A stretch of 64,000 bases of DNA from Cellulomonas sp. Root485 (GCF_001426705.1 NZ_LMFC01000001.1:843102-907101), one strand, 5' to 3'. Positions 52,031 to 61,900 are shown, numbered from the stretch's first letter. Made by a program: numbers and translations. The notes: generated from the sequence alone by a model not told the origin.

Positions 52031-52050
52031 CGTGCTCTGCGTTCGTCTGC

Positions 52051-52278
52051 TCAGGCTCCGCTGTCGAGCGCGGCGACGACTCCGGCGCGGCTCTCGTCCT
52101 CGCTCGCCAGGACGCCGCCGTTGGCGACGATGTCGGGCGTGATCTCGGTGAACACCATGCGGACGTCCTGGCGGCGCGCGCCGAGGAGCTCGACGGCGCT
52201 GTCGGCCACGGCCTGGGCGAAGGCCCGGCGCTGCTCGAGCGTCCGGCCTCGGAGGAGCTCGACGGTGATGTTGGGCAT
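52051..52278 (-). CDS. 4-oxalocrotonate tautomerase family protein
   Basis: This 75-residue protein begins MPNITVELLRGRT. After Met removal Pro1 would be the catalytic base of the tautomerase superfamily. The remainder (LEQRRAFAQAVADSAVELL; VRMVFTEI) fits the small beta-alpha-beta subunit, usually a hexamer. Start ATG 52278 has AGAGGGA just upstream; an earlier ATG at 52329 would hide the catalytic Pro and is rejected. Family members isomerise keto-enol forms of unsaturated acids. The neighbours do not reveal its substrate. Confidence 0.85.
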   Translation of the reverse strand: MPNITVELLRGRTLEQRRAFAQAVADSAVELLGARRQDVRMVFTEITPDIVANGGVLASEDESRAGVVAALDSGA

Positions 52279-52484
52279 TGGTTCCCTCTCCTGCTGTTCA
52301 TCGGGAGCGTGGTCCACATGCACGACCATGGTTCGCTGATATGAACGCCATCCTAGGAGTTTGCGCCTCCTGGTTCAACGGGATGCACCAGGTTCACATA
52401 CTTGACAATGGGTTCGGCCCGCTGGTTCAGTGGCCGGGCGCCGCCGTGGCGTCGCGACGGGCTCAACGACGAGATCGGACCGGG

Positions 52485-53213
52485 ATGAAGCGGGATGGCG
52501 CTGGAGCTCGGAGGCTCACCGCGGGGCTGGTGGTGATCGCGGCCTCCGCTGTCGTCGTCGTCGGCGCGGCCACGCCCGCCGCCGCCCACATCACCATCAC
52601 CCCTTCCACCACCGCGGCCGGGGCCTACGCCGTGCTCGAGGCGAGCGTCCCGCACGGGTGCGCGGGCTCGTCCACCACCGCGATCACCATCCAGATCCCT
52701 GAGCAGATCAGCTCGGTGACACCGACCCGCAACGCCCTGTGGGAGGTGGACACGACGATGGAGACGCTCGACCCGGCCGTCACCGACAGCCACGGCCGGC
52801 AGATCACCGAACGCGTCGCCTCCGTGACCTATCGCACCGGCACCCCGCTGCCGGAGGGCTACCGCGACGTCCTCGAGCTCTCGCTGCGGCTGCCCGACCT
52901 GGCGGGCGAGACCCTGGTGTTTCCGACCATCCAGACGTGCGAGCAGGGCGAGGCCGCCTGGATCGAGGTCCCCGCGGACGGGCAGGACGCCGACGAGCTC
53001 GAGCTGCCCGCGCCGGCGTTCGTCCTCACCGCCGCGGACGGGGACGGTCACCACGCGGCCTCCGCGGTCGACGCCGACCAGGCCGCTCTGACCGCGCCGA
53101 GCGGTGCCGCGGGGGAGTCGGCCGACGTCTGGACCGTCGCGGCCCTCGTCGCCGGGCTGGTCGGCGTTGCGCTCGGTGCGACGGCGCTCGTGCTGCAGCG
53201 TCGCCGGACGTGA
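52485..53213 (+). CDS. YcnI-like copper-binding membrane-anchored protein (DUF1775)
   Basis: The 242-residue protein has a signal peptide (1-34) cut so that His35 becomes the first mature residue (AHITITPSTTAAGAYAVLEASVPHGC, key residues His35 and Cys59). YcnI proteins bind Cu(II) through this N-terminal His; a Trp ligand may be Trp159 (EAAWIEV). A C-terminal membrane helix (about 215-236) ends in RRRT, so the domain faces outside. ATG 52485 lacks a clear ribosome site. The stop overlaps the CopC-CopD gene start as GTGA. In this class the protein is thought to pass copper to partners such as CopC/CopD. Confidence 0.87.
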   Translation: MKRDGAGARRLTAGLVVIAASAVVVVGAATPAAAHITITPSTTAAGAYAVLEASVPHGCAGSSTTAITIQIPEQISSVTPTRNALWEVDTTMETLDPAVTDSHGRQITERVASVTYRTGTPLPEGYRDVLELSLRLPDLAGETLVFPTIQTCEQGEAAWIEVPADGQDADELELPAPAFVLTAADGDGHHAASAVDADQAALTAPSGAAGESADVWTVAALVAGLVGVALGATALVLQRRRT

Positions 53214-54871
53214 TCGGGCGTCGCTCGCCGGCACGGCTCCTGCTGGTGCTCGTCGGCGTCGCCGTCCTGCTGCTGGGACCGGCCGGTCCGGCGAGCGCCC
53301 ACGCGACGCTGATCAGCAGCGACCCGGTCGAGGGTGACGTCCTCGACGCGGCCCCGGACCAGATCCGGCTCACGTTCGACGAGGCGGTCGCCGCCGTGCC
53401 GGACGGTGCCCAGGTGTTCGACGCGGAGGGTGCTCCCGTCGCGGCGTCGGCGGCCGCCACCGGGACCGAGCTGGCGGTCAGCCTGACCGAGCAGGTCGGC
53501 CCCGGAACCTACGTGGTCGTCTGGCGGGTGGTGTCCGAGGACGGTCATCCCGTCAGCGGGTCGCTCACCTTCTCGGTCGGTGCCCCCAGCGCGGACGTCA
53601 CGCTCCCACCGAGCAGCGCCACGAGCACGACCGCGGCACCCCTCGCGCTGAGCGTGGCCCGCTGGCTCGGCTACGCGGGCCTCTTGCTGTCCAGCGGACT
53701 CGTCGCGTTCTGCCTCCTCGTCGTGCCCGCCGACCAGCTCACGGGCCGCGTCCGGCACCGGCTCGTCACGGTCGCCCGCGCCGCGGGCGTCGCCACCGCC
53801 GTGGCCTGGCTCGTCGCGCTGCCCCTGACGGTGCTCTACCAGCTCGGTGCCGGCGTGGGCTCGTTGACGAGGAGCAGCACCTGGGCCGGCGTGTCGACGG
53901 CGGAGTACGTCGTGACCGGCGCGGTGGTCCTCGGCACCGCGGCGGCCGTCGGGCTCCTCGGTCGCGGGACTTCCTCCGCGCCGCGACGACTCGCCGCCCT
54001 GGTGGCCGGCGCCGTCGCGGTCGTGGCGCCGGCCCTCACGGGCCACACCCGCGCGGCGACCCCGGAGGCGTGGGTGGTCGGCGCCGACATGCTGCACCTG
54101 CTCGCGGGGAGCATCTGGCTCGGCGGCCTGGTGGGCCTCGCGCTGACCCTGCGTGAGCTCGCCGACCGCGGAGACGCCGCCGTCGTGGTCCTCGCCCGGT
54201 TCTCCGGTCTCGCGGCCGGTGTCGTCGTCGCCCTGGTGGCCGCCGGCTCCGTCCTCGCCTGGCGGATCGTCGGCTCCTGGGACGCCCTGGTGAGCACCGG
54301 CTACGGCCGGCTGCTCCTGGTCAAGGTCGCGTTCGCCCTGGTCGCCGTCGCGATCGCGGCCTGGAACCGGTACCGCCTCCTGCCCGCGTTCCGCGCGGGC
54401 ACCCGGCAGCGCACGCGGCGAGCGGGCGCGGACGTGCTGGTGCGGGCCCTGGTGGCGGAGGCGTCCGTGCTCGTCGTGGTGCTCGCCGTCACGGGGTTCA
54501 TGGTCGATCGCAGCCCGCAGGCGGAGGCATCGGCTGTCGGCCGGGAGCGCAACAGCGTCCAGACCGCGACGCTCGGCGACGTCGCCGTGCAGGCCCGCCT
54601 CACACCGCTGATCCCGGGCCCCCACACGCTCACCCTGGAGCTGACCGACTCCGCAGGCGCGCCCGTCGAGGGGTTCGACGCACCCCGGGCTCGACTCGCG
54701 TCGGACGAGGTCGATCTCGGCCCCGTGGAGCTGACGAACGTCGGCCCCGGGACCTACACCTCCGACGTCGTGCTCCCGTCGCCCGGCACCTGGCGGCTCC
54801 AGGTCTCGCTGCGGACGAGCGAGTTCGACAACCCGGTGACGACGGTCGAGTTCCGGGTCGACGCGCCCTGA
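53210..54871 (+). CDS. CopC-CopD fusion copper import/resistance protein
   Basis: This 553-residue protein has a signal peptide, then a CopC domain starting with His31 (AHATLISSDPVEGDVL) and a second copper-type His in SEDGHPVSGSLTF (mature copper site). A CopD membrane domain with about eight helices follows (about 145-450; ALTGHTRAA, MLHLLAGSIWLGGLVGLAL). A soluble Ig-like C-terminal domain (about 455-553) resembles FixH/YtkA-type domains. The GTG start is coupled to the YcnI gene. It probably binds copper outside and moves it inward. Its close partner is YcnI; the copper oxidase gene lies 1.2 kb away. Confidence 0.9.
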   Translation: MIGRRSPARLLLVLVGVAVLLLGPAGPASAHATLISSDPVEGDVLDAAPDQIRLTFDEAVAAVPDGAQVFDAEGAPVAASAAATGTELAVSLTEQVGPGTYVVVWRVVSEDGHPVSGSLTFSVGAPSADVTLPPSSATSTTAAPLALSVARWLGYAGLLLSSGLVAFCLLVVPADQLTGRVRHRLVTVARAAGVATAVAWLVALPLTVLYQLGAGVGSLTRSSTWAGVSTAEYVVTGAVVLGTAAAVGLLGRGTSSAPRRLAALVAGAVAVVAPALTGHTRAATPEAWVVGADMLHLLAGSIWLGGLVGLALTLRELADRGDAAVVVLARFSGLAAGVVVALVAAGSVLAWRIVGSWDALVSTGYGRLLLVKVAFALVAVAIAAWNRYRLLPAFRAGTRQRTRRAGADVLVRALVAEASVLVVVLAVTGFMVDRSPQAEASAVGRERNSVQTATLGDVAVQARLTPLIPGPHTLTLELTDSAGAPVEGFDAPRARLASDEVDLGPVELTNVGPGTYTSDVVLPSPGTWRLQVSLRTSEFDNPVTTVEFRVDAP

Positions 54872-54877
54872 CGGCCC

Positions 54878-55630
54878 TCAGGCGCGCAGGACCTGCACGC
54901 CGGTGCGCTCGAGCTCCGCGACGACGGGGTTGTGCTCGTCGGCGTCGCTGACGATCCCGGCGACCTCGTCGAGTCTCAGGACGGGGAACGGGGATGCGGC
55001 GCCGATCTTCTCCTCGCTCGCCATCACCCAGGTCTGCGCGGCCCGACGCGCCAGGGTGCGCTTCGTCGCGGCCTCGTCGGCGTCGCCGGTCGTCAGGCCG
55101 GTGTCCGCCCGCACACCGGTGACGCCCAGGAGGAACAGGTCGGCGCTGATCAGGGCCGCCGCCTCGGCGGTGGCGGCGCCGGAGGTGACGACGGAGTGCT
55201 TGAACAGTCGACCGCCCAGGAGGAAGACCTCCGCCGGGTGGTCGACGAGCGCGACCGCGATGGTCGGGCTGTGGGTGATCACGGTGAGCCGGTCGTCGGG
55301 CGGCAGCGTGCGGGCGACCTCGAGGGCGGTGGTGCCGCCGTCGAGGATCAGCGTGCTCCCGGGCTGGACCAGCTGGAGGCAGGCGGCGGCGACGCGCTGC
55401 TTGCTGCTCGTCGCGATCTCCTGCCGCCGCGCATAGCTCGCCGCGGCCGGGGCGAGGGGGATCGCGCCGCCGTAGACGCGCTGGCACAGCCCTGCGACCG
55501 CGAGCTCGCGCAGGTCCCGCCGGATCGTGTCCTCGGACGTGTCCAGCTCGGTCGCCAGGTCCTTGGCGACGAGCCGCCCCTCGGCGTGGAGCCGGTCGAG
55601 CAGCAGTTCCTTGCGTTGCGCTGCGAGCAT
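54878..55630 (-). CDS. DeoR family transcriptional regulator
   Basis: The 250-residue regulator has an N-terminal DeoR helix-turn-helix (about 5-55; DLATELDTSEDTIRRDLREL) and a DeoRC sugar-phosphate-sensing domain (ILDGGTTALEVARTL; FLLGGRLFKHSVVTSG; TGVRADTGLTTGD). ATG 55630 has GGAGGA seven nt upstream and is preferred over ATG 55660. It is divergent from the DUF4406 gene. Two head-to-tail TTCCGAyTCA repeats between them are its likely binding site. Ligands of this class are phosphorylated sugars or sugar acids. Confidence 0.92.
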   Translation of the reverse strand: MLAAQRKELLLDRLHAEGRLVAKDLATELDTSEDTIRRDLRELAVAGLCQRVYGGAIPLAPAAASYARRQEIATSSKQRVAAACLQLVQPGSTLILDGGTTALEVARTLPPDDRLTVITHSPTIAVALVDHPAEVFLLGGRLFKHSVVTSGAATAEAAALISADLFLLGVTGVRADTGLTTGDADEAATKRTLARRAAQTWVMASEEKIGAASPFPVLRLDEVAGIVSDADEHNPVVAELERTGVQVLRA

Positions 55631-55649
55631 GCACGATCCTCCATGTTTC

Positions 55650-55669
55650 TTCCGATTCATTCCGACTCA
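55650..55669. repeat. Tandem 10-bp direct repeat, likely DeoR operator
   Basis: TTCCGATTCA (55650-55659) is followed directly by TTCCGACTCA (55660-55669). It overlaps the space between the DeoR start and the -10 element of the DUF4406 gene. Direct repeats of about 10 bp are typical for DeoR-type regulators. Confidence 0.6.
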
Positions 55670-55673
55670 TGCC

Positions 55674-55679
55674 TAGTAT
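55674..55679 (+). promoter_or_regulatory. -10 element, leaderless start of the DUF4406 gene
   Basis: TAGTAT lies 5 nt before ATG 55685 and adjoins the DeoR direct repeats. Confidence 0.5.
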
Positions 55680-55684
55680 GCCCC

Positions 55685-56080
55685 ATGACCAATCCTCTGC
55701 TGATCCTCATCGCCGGCCCGTACCGCTCCGGGACGGGCGACGACCCGGAGCTCATGGCGCAGAACCTGCGACGCCTGGAAGAGGCGGCCTGGCCCATCTT
55801 CCGCGCGGGCCACATCCCCATGATCGGGGAGTGGGTGGCACTCCCCGTGCTGAGCAGCGCCGGTGCGGACGGCCCGCTGAGCCCGCTCGCGGACACGGTG
55901 ATGTACCCGACGGCGCAGCGGCTGCTGCAGCACTGCGACGCCGTGCTGCGCCTAGACGGCGACTCGACGGGTGCCGACCAGGACGTCGCGATCGCGCAAG
56001 AACGCGGACTCCCCGTCTACCGCCGGGTCGAGGACGTCCCCGGGTTCGTCCCCGGTCCGGCGCCGGAGCCCGCCGGGTGA
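55685..56080 (+). CDS. DUF4406/nucleoside 2-deoxyribosyltransferase-like protein
   Basis: This 131-residue protein opens LLILIAGPYRSGT, has a helix RRLEEAAWPIFRAGHIPMIGE, and later CDAVLRLDGDSTGADQDVAIAQERGLPVY (split here). This is the layout of the nucleoside 2-deoxyribosyltransferase-like fold: a GPY(R)S nucleotide loop and a S-x-G-A-D-x-D motif. DUF4406 proteins are poorly understood. ATG 55685 fits a leaderless transcript. Control by the divergent DeoR regulator suggests a role linked to a sugar phosphate or deoxynucleoside. Confidence 0.75.
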   Translation: MTNPLLILIAGPYRSGTGDDPELMAQNLRRLEEAAWPIFRAGHIPMIGEWVALPVLSSAGADGPLSPLADTVMYPTAQRLLQHCDAVLRLDGDSTGADQDVAIAQERGLPVYRRVEDVPGFVPGPAPEPAG

Positions 56081-56120
56081 TACCGGAACCGGGCCCTGGT
56101 CCGAACGGGTGAATCGGGTC

Positions 56121-56126
56121 TAGCGT
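56121..56126 (+). promoter_or_regulatory. Possible -10 element for the PhoD-like operon
   Basis: TAGCGT lies 46 nt before ATG 56173, leaving a short leader with a GGGGGCAGG ribosome-site region. I could not assign a good -35 box. Confidence 0.35.
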
Positions 56127-56172
56127 CCGATGTGTCCCGGATCGTCTCGTCAGTGGGGGCAGGCGAGAACTG

Positions 56173-58986
56173 ATGCAGCTGCCGCTTCTCCTCGCGGGTC
56201 CGATCCTGCGTCGGGTCGACCCCGGGCTCGTCGCGGTCCAGGTGGTGCTGAGCGAGCCGGCCGACGTCCGGCTCACGGTGTACGAGGGCCGGGTGGCGTC
56301 CGACACCACCAACCCGCCGTTCGCGACGAGCAACGACCCACCGGACCCCGACCTGGCCGCGCCGCACCCCGGCGAGAAGACGGTGCGGATCGGGGAGCAG
56401 CTCCACCTCGGACTCGTCACGGCCCGGCTGCCACCGGCGTCCGGCAGGGTCTTCCAGTCCGACCGGCTCTACTCGTACAACATCACCATCACGGGCGCCG
56501 CGCAGACCAGGACGGACCTCGCCGGGCTCGGCCTGCTCGGTGCGCACACGGTCAGCGGGGTCGAGTGCGGACCGCTCGGCTACGCCGACCGCATGCTGCC
56601 GTGCTTCGCCCTGCCCCCGACCGAGCTGGCCGACCTGCGGCTCGCGTACGGCTCCTGCCGCCGCCCGGGGTACGACGACGGCGACGCCCTGGCGTGGATG
56701 GACGAGTACCTGAACGAGCGGTTCGACGACCCGCGGGGGCGGATCCACCAGCTGTTCCTCGGCGGCGACCAGATCTACGCCGACGACGTGGACTCGCTCA
56801 TGATGCTGCGGACCGCGCAGCTCGGCGTGGAGCTGATCGGCGCCGACGGGGGAGTGCCCCGCGAGCGCGTCAAGGTCAACCAGGTCCTGCGCAGGCCGCC
56901 GACACCCCAGCCGGACCCGGCCGACCCGAACGCCGCCTACACGCCCGAGACCCCGCAGGAGACCGAAGCGGCGGGAGACCTGCCGGCCGGGCCGCCGCAC
57001 TTCCCGGTCGGCGACCGGCTGCGCCTGACCACGATCAGCGGGCAGCTCACGAGCGTCGACGGGTCGAACCACCTGATCTCCCTCGGTGAGTTCGCCGCCG
57101 CCTACCTCCTCGCGTGGTCGCCGGCCTGCTGGGGCGAGGAGGTGCCCGGCGCCGAGCTCCTGGCGCCCGGCGCGGCCACCGGCCCGGCACTGCGCTGGCT
57201 GGACCGGCCGAGCGCCGACCAGGACATCGACCTGCCCCCCGCCGAGGTCCCCGAACGCATCCCGCAGCACCTGTACGCCGACAAGGCGACGTTGGCCGAG
57301 CGTGCGAAGAAGGAGGCGGCGAAGTCCGACAAGAAGCGTCAGAAGGAGGCCGACGACGCCCGGCGATCCCGTCTTCGGAGCCATCGGGTGCACCGGGAGT
57401 TCCTGCTCGGGCTCGGGCGGGTGCAACGCGTGCTGGCCAACGTGCCGACGTACATGATGATCGACGACCACGACGTCACGGACGACTTCTTCCTGAACCC
57501 GATGTGGCGTCACCGCGTGCTGGGGACGGCCCTCGGGCAGGTGATCCTGACCAACGGGATGCTCGCGTACGCGCTCTTCCAGGACTGGGGGAACAACCCG
57601 GTCCGGTACGACCAGGTCACCACCCCGGAGCGGCCCGAGCTGGGCGGACAGCTCCCGGGTGACCTGCTGGAGCTGGCGGCCACGCTGTTCCCGGGATCGG
57701 CCACCGGTCCCGACTCCGCGGCGTTCGCCGCGATCGGCCTCATCTTCGGGCACAACCTGGAGAACGAGCCCCTTCCCGACGGCCGGTACGGGATGGTCGA
57801 CGCGCCGATGACCTGGCACTTCACCGTCGACGGCCCGAAGCACGTCGTGGCCGCCCTGGACAACCGGACGCGGCGCAGCTACGTCGCGGAGATCGGCCCG
57901 CCCGGCAACGTCACCCCGGAGGCGCTCGTCGACCAGCTGCCGCGGCCTCCGCTGCCCGCAGGCCGCGAGGTGCTCGTGGTGATCGCCCCGCTCCAGGTGA
58001 TCGGCCCGCCGGTGATCGATGAGATCGTCGCCAAGGCCATCTACCGGATCTTCGACCTGTTCGACTCGGAGCTGACCGACCCGGCGTCGGTCTCCGGCAA
58101 GCGCCGCATGCCCGGGACGAACCCCGACGCCCTGGAGACCTGGGCCTTCGACCCGATCACCTTCGAGCACCTCCTGGCCCGGCTCGCGGAGCACCCGCGC
58201 GTCGTCGTGCTGTCCGGCGACGTGCACAACGCCGCGTCCAACCTCATGAGCTACTGGCGCGGCACCGCGGACCATCCCGCCCGGATCGCGCAGTTCACGT
58301 CCAGCGGGTTCAAGAACGTCATGCCCGTCTACCTGCGGGCGCTCGACCGCAGCGCGATGCTCCTGCAGGAGCTGGTGCGGGCACGGCTGGGCGTGGAGCG
58401 GCTCGCCTGGACCCGACCGGACTCCGACCTGGTGCTGCTCCCGGACGGGCAGACCGAGGCGGACCTCGTGGCGGCGACACGGGCACGGCTGTTGCGCAGC
58501 CCGGTGCTGCTGGCCACGCACGGCTGGCCGGACGGCTCTCGGCTCAACGACCTCAAGCCGCCGGACTGGCGCTGGAAGGTGACGCCTCTGATCGACCAGC
58601 GGCCGGACGTCGAGCGACCGGCACCGATCCGGGCGCTGCCGCTGGACGACGCGGCGATCGAGGCGCAGCTCGCCGACCCGGCGACGGCGTTCCCCGCGAT
58701 GCGGGCCGTCGCCGCCCGGCACCAGGTCGCGCTCGACCGGATGCGGAACACCCGGCAGATCATGTTCCGGTCCAACTTCGGGATCTGCCGGTTCGAGCAG
58801 GACGGCGACGTGGTGACGGCCGTCAACGAGGTGTACACGTCGGCCGTCGACCCCGAGACGCAGCTCCCCGTCCTCGGCCCGTACATGGTCCACCGGGCGT
58901 CGCTGGGTCCGGAGGTCGAGGCGCCGCCCGAGGAGCTGCGCCAGGCCGTGCTGAGCCGCGTGCCCGTCCCGGAGCCGGAACCGTGA
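56173..58986 (+). CDS. PhoD-like metallophosphoesterase, large
   Basis: The 937-residue protein keeps the core motifs of PhoD-type phosphatases: AYGSCRRPGYDDGD (about 157-170), GGDQIYADD (197-205), MMIDDHDVTDDF (428-439) and LSGDVHNA (680-687), which supply metal-binding Asp, Asn and His residues. Typical PhoD enzymes are about 450-550 residues and exported. This one has no signal peptide, a highly charged Lys/Glu segment at about 374-400 and long insertions between the motifs, plus a 240-residue C-terminal extension. ATG 56173 has GGGGGCAGG upstream. Its stop overlaps the next start (GTGA), so it is coupled to the DUF6603 gene. Cytoplasmic action on a phosphodiester or lipid-type substrate is possible; the target is unknown. 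Confidence 0.82.
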   Translation: MQLPLLLAGPILRRVDPGLVAVQVVLSEPADVRLTVYEGRVASDTTNPPFATSNDPPDPDLAAPHPGEKTVRIGEQLHLGLVTARLPPASGRVFQSDRLYSYNITITGAAQTRTDLAGLGLLGAHTVSGVECGPLGYADRMLPCFALPPTELADLRLAYGSCRRPGYDDGDALAWMDEYLNERFDDPRGRIHQLFLGGDQIYADDVDSLMMLRTAQLGVELIGADGGVPRERVKVNQVLRRPPTPQPDPADPNAAYTPETPQETEAAGDLPAGPPHFPVGDRLRLTTISGQLTSVDGSNHLISLGEFAAAYLLAWSPACWGEEVPGAELLAPGAATGPALRWLDRPSADQDIDLPPAEVPERIPQHLYADKATLAERAKKEAAKSDKKRQKEADDARRSRLRSHRVHREFLLGLGRVQRVLANVPTYMMIDDHDVTDDFFLNPMWRHRVLGTALGQVILTNGMLAYALFQDWGNNPVRYDQVTTPERPELGGQLPGDLLELAATLFPGSATGPDSAAFAAIGLIFGHNLENEPLPDGRYGMVDAPMTWHFTVDGPKHVVAALDNRTRRSYVAEIGPPGNVTPEALVDQLPRPPLPAGREVLVVIAPLQVIGPPVIDEIVAKAIYRIFDLFDSELTDPASVSGKRRMPGTNPDALETWAFDPITFEHLLARLAEHPRVVVLSGDVHNAASNLMSYWRGTADHPARIAQFTSSGFKNVMPVYLRALDRSAMLLQELVRARLGVERLAWTRPDSDLVLLPDGQTEADLVAATRARLLRSPVLLATHGWPDGSRLNDLKPPDWRWKVTPLIDQRPDVERPAPIRALPLDDAAIEAQLADPATAFPAMRAVAARHQVALDRMRNTRQIMFRSNFGICRFEQDGDVVTAVNEVYTSAVDPETQLPVLGPYMVHRASLGPEVEAPPEELRQAVLSRVPVPEPEP

Positions 58987-61900
58987 GCGCCGGGTCGGTG
59001 CTGCGCGGGATCGCGGACGAGGTCGTCGACTTCGTCACCTTCGTCGCGGACCTGCTCGGCCGGCCCGAGGCGCGCAGCGCGGTGCTCGCCGACCTCGGCG
59101 CCGCGCCGGACGCGACGACGAAGAAGCTCGTCCTGCCGGAGGCGCCGCTCGCGGCGATCACGGCGTACCGCGCCCAGGTCGACCCGGACCTGCAGGCGGA
59201 CGTCGAGGCACTCGGCAACCTCGCGCTGCTGGTCGGGGCGGTCATCGACCAGATCGAGGCGTGGGAGGGGACCGACTGGGCGGGTCGCGGCGACACCTTC
59301 GTGAACAGCCTGCTCGACCTGCTGGGCAGCACCTACGTCCGGCGCCGCTGGCCCAAGCTGTTCCTGGTGATGCAGGCGATGTCGATCACGTCGGAGCTCA
59401 CTGCGTCGCTGGCGCCGGGGGAGCAGGCGCACGACCGGTTCCTCCAGGCGTTCGGCACGATCTTCTCGTTCGTCTGGAACCCCGGGCGGACCCTCGACGA
59501 CCTGGACGACACGCAGCCGGGTGCCGAGGGCAGCACCCTGAACACCATCCGCGACACGTCGTTCCTCGTCGTCGACGGCCTGATCCGCGGCATCGTGGCG
59601 GCGATCGCGGTGGCCGACCAGACGCTCGACGCGGACTCCCTCAACGCGCTCGGGGACGTGGTCGTCGGCTGGGACGCCGTCGCGCTCGACGTGGACTCAC
59701 CGGTGCGTCCGACGGCGGCGGACGTCCTGTCGGGTCGGATGGTCTCGCTCGCGCTGCGGCGTGACGGCGACACCGACGCCGAGCAGCTCCGGGTCACGTG
59801 GATGTACCTGCCCCGGCGTCTCGGTACCCCCGACCGCCCGCACCAGCTGTTCCTCGCGCTCGGCGGCACCCTCACGCTCGACGAGGTGCTCAACCCCGGC
59901 GCCGACAGCCCGACGTGGCACTTCCGGGTCGAGATCCGCAGCGACGCCGGCGCTGCGCTGCTCATCGGCGGCGAGGAGGGCGTGCAGGCCAACGCCGACG
60001 CCGCGACCTCCGCCGTGTCGGTGAGCTGGAGCGCCGTCCCCGACGAGACCGGGATCAGCTACGCCCTGCCGCGCGCGACCGGGACCCGGCTCGAGCTCGG
60101 CGAGATCGCCGCGGTGCTCACGCTCGGGGCCTCGGGGGCGCGGGTCCTGTTCCGGCTCGACCACTGCGCCCTGGTGATCGACTCGGCCGACAAGGACAGC
60201 TTTCTGCGCAAGCTCCTCGGCGGCCGGCCGGTGCGGAAGGTGTTCTCCCTGGGCCTCGGGTACGACGCCAAGCTCGGGTTCATCCACGAGGTGCACGTCT
60301 CGTCGTCGGTCGACGCGACCGGTCCGGAGCCGCCCTTCAGCTCCTCCGGACCGGCCGGTCCGCCCGCGGTCGAGATGACCCTCCCGCTGGGCGGCGGCGG
60401 GCTGCTGGGGATCAACGTCCACGAGGTGGTGCTGCGGCTCGCGGGCAACCGCGCCGACGCGCCCGAGACCGGCTGGGCGGTGGCGGTCGGCGCGCTGGTC
60501 TCGTTCAGCACGCAGATCGGCCCCGTCTACATCCGCGTCGACCGGCTGGGCCTGTTCGCCTCCATCGACACCATGACGCCGTCCGAGGACCGCAACCAGC
60601 GGCTGGTCCAGGCCGACGTGGACGCGACCCGCCCGACGGGGATCGCCCTCGACCTGCGGACCGGACCGGTCAGCGGCGGCGGCACCATCCAGTTCGACCC
60701 GACCACGGGGGACTACGTCGGCGCCCTGGTCCTGCGCGTCGGGAAGCGCGTCACCATCACGTGCGTCGGGCTCGCGTCGACGAAGGACCGCGAGGGCAAC
60801 GACGTCACGTCGTTCCTCCTCATCGGCACCGTCGAGCACCTCGGCCTCAGCGCGGGCTTCATCACGTTCGACGGGTTCGGGCTCCTCTACGCCGCCGACC
60901 GCACTCTCGACGTCGCCGCGGTCCGCGCAGCCCTGCCCTCGGGGCAGCTCAAGCACATCCTCTTCCCGGCCGACCCCGTCAAGCACCTGCCGGAGCTGGT
61001 CTCGGCCCTGCGGACGTTCTTCCCTGCCCGGGAGGGCACCCACATCTACGGCTTCCTGGTGAAGATGACGTTCGGCAGCGGGCAGCCGCTGCTGCGCGCC
61101 GACCTCGCCCTGATGCTCGAGCGGGACTCCGTGAAGGACTCGAGCCGGCTCCTGGTCCTCGGGCGGGTCTCCTCGGTGCTCCCGCAGGACAAGAACCCCC
61201 TCGTCACGCTCAACCTCGACGTCGTGGGCGTGTTCGACTTCGACACCGGGTCCGCCGCGCTCGACGCCGTCCTGTACGACTCGAAGCTCTGCGGCCGCTT
61301 CGTGCTGACCGGCGCGGCGGCGTTCCGGCGTGAGCGCGGCCAGGGGTTCGCGCTCGCGATCGGCGGGTTCAACCCCCGGTTCACGCCGCCGGCGAACTTC
61401 CCGGTGGTCCCGCGGGTCACCGTGGCGCTGACCACCGGCGACAACCCGCGGCTGGTCATCGAGGCGTACATCGCCATCACGTCGAACACCCTGCAGTTCG
61501 GCGCCAAGGCGTCCCTGTACGCCGCGGCCTACGGCTTCAGCCTCGAGGGGTACATCGGGTTCGACGTGCTCGTGACGTTCTGGCCGCCGCACTTCATCGC
61601 CGACTTCGCCGCCGGGGTGCAGCTCAAGCGCGGCTCGCGGAACCTGTTCAAGATCGACGTCAAGGGCATGCTCGAAGGGCCGATCCCGCTGCGGGTCGCG
61701 GGGAAGGCGACGTTCGGCATCCTCTGGTGGGACTACACCGTCTCCTTCGACAAGACCCTCATCGGCGGGGGCGGGTCGCCCGTCACGGAGACGATCGACG
61801 TCGTGACCGAGCTGCTCGCCCGGCTCAACGACCCGCACAGCTGGATGACCGAGCTCCCGGCGTCGGCGACCCAGGTGGCCGGTGTCCGGGGTGCGCCGCG

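Noticed and set aside
52279-52484. Upstream extensions of the YcnI frame (ATG 52341, GTG 52278)
   Set aside because: They would bury the signal peptide; ATG 52485 places the signal and the copper-binding His correctly.
56017-58893. Minus-strand frame of 958 codons opposite the PhoD-like gene
   Set aside because: Antisense to conserved phosphoesterase motifs and without any recognisable domain.
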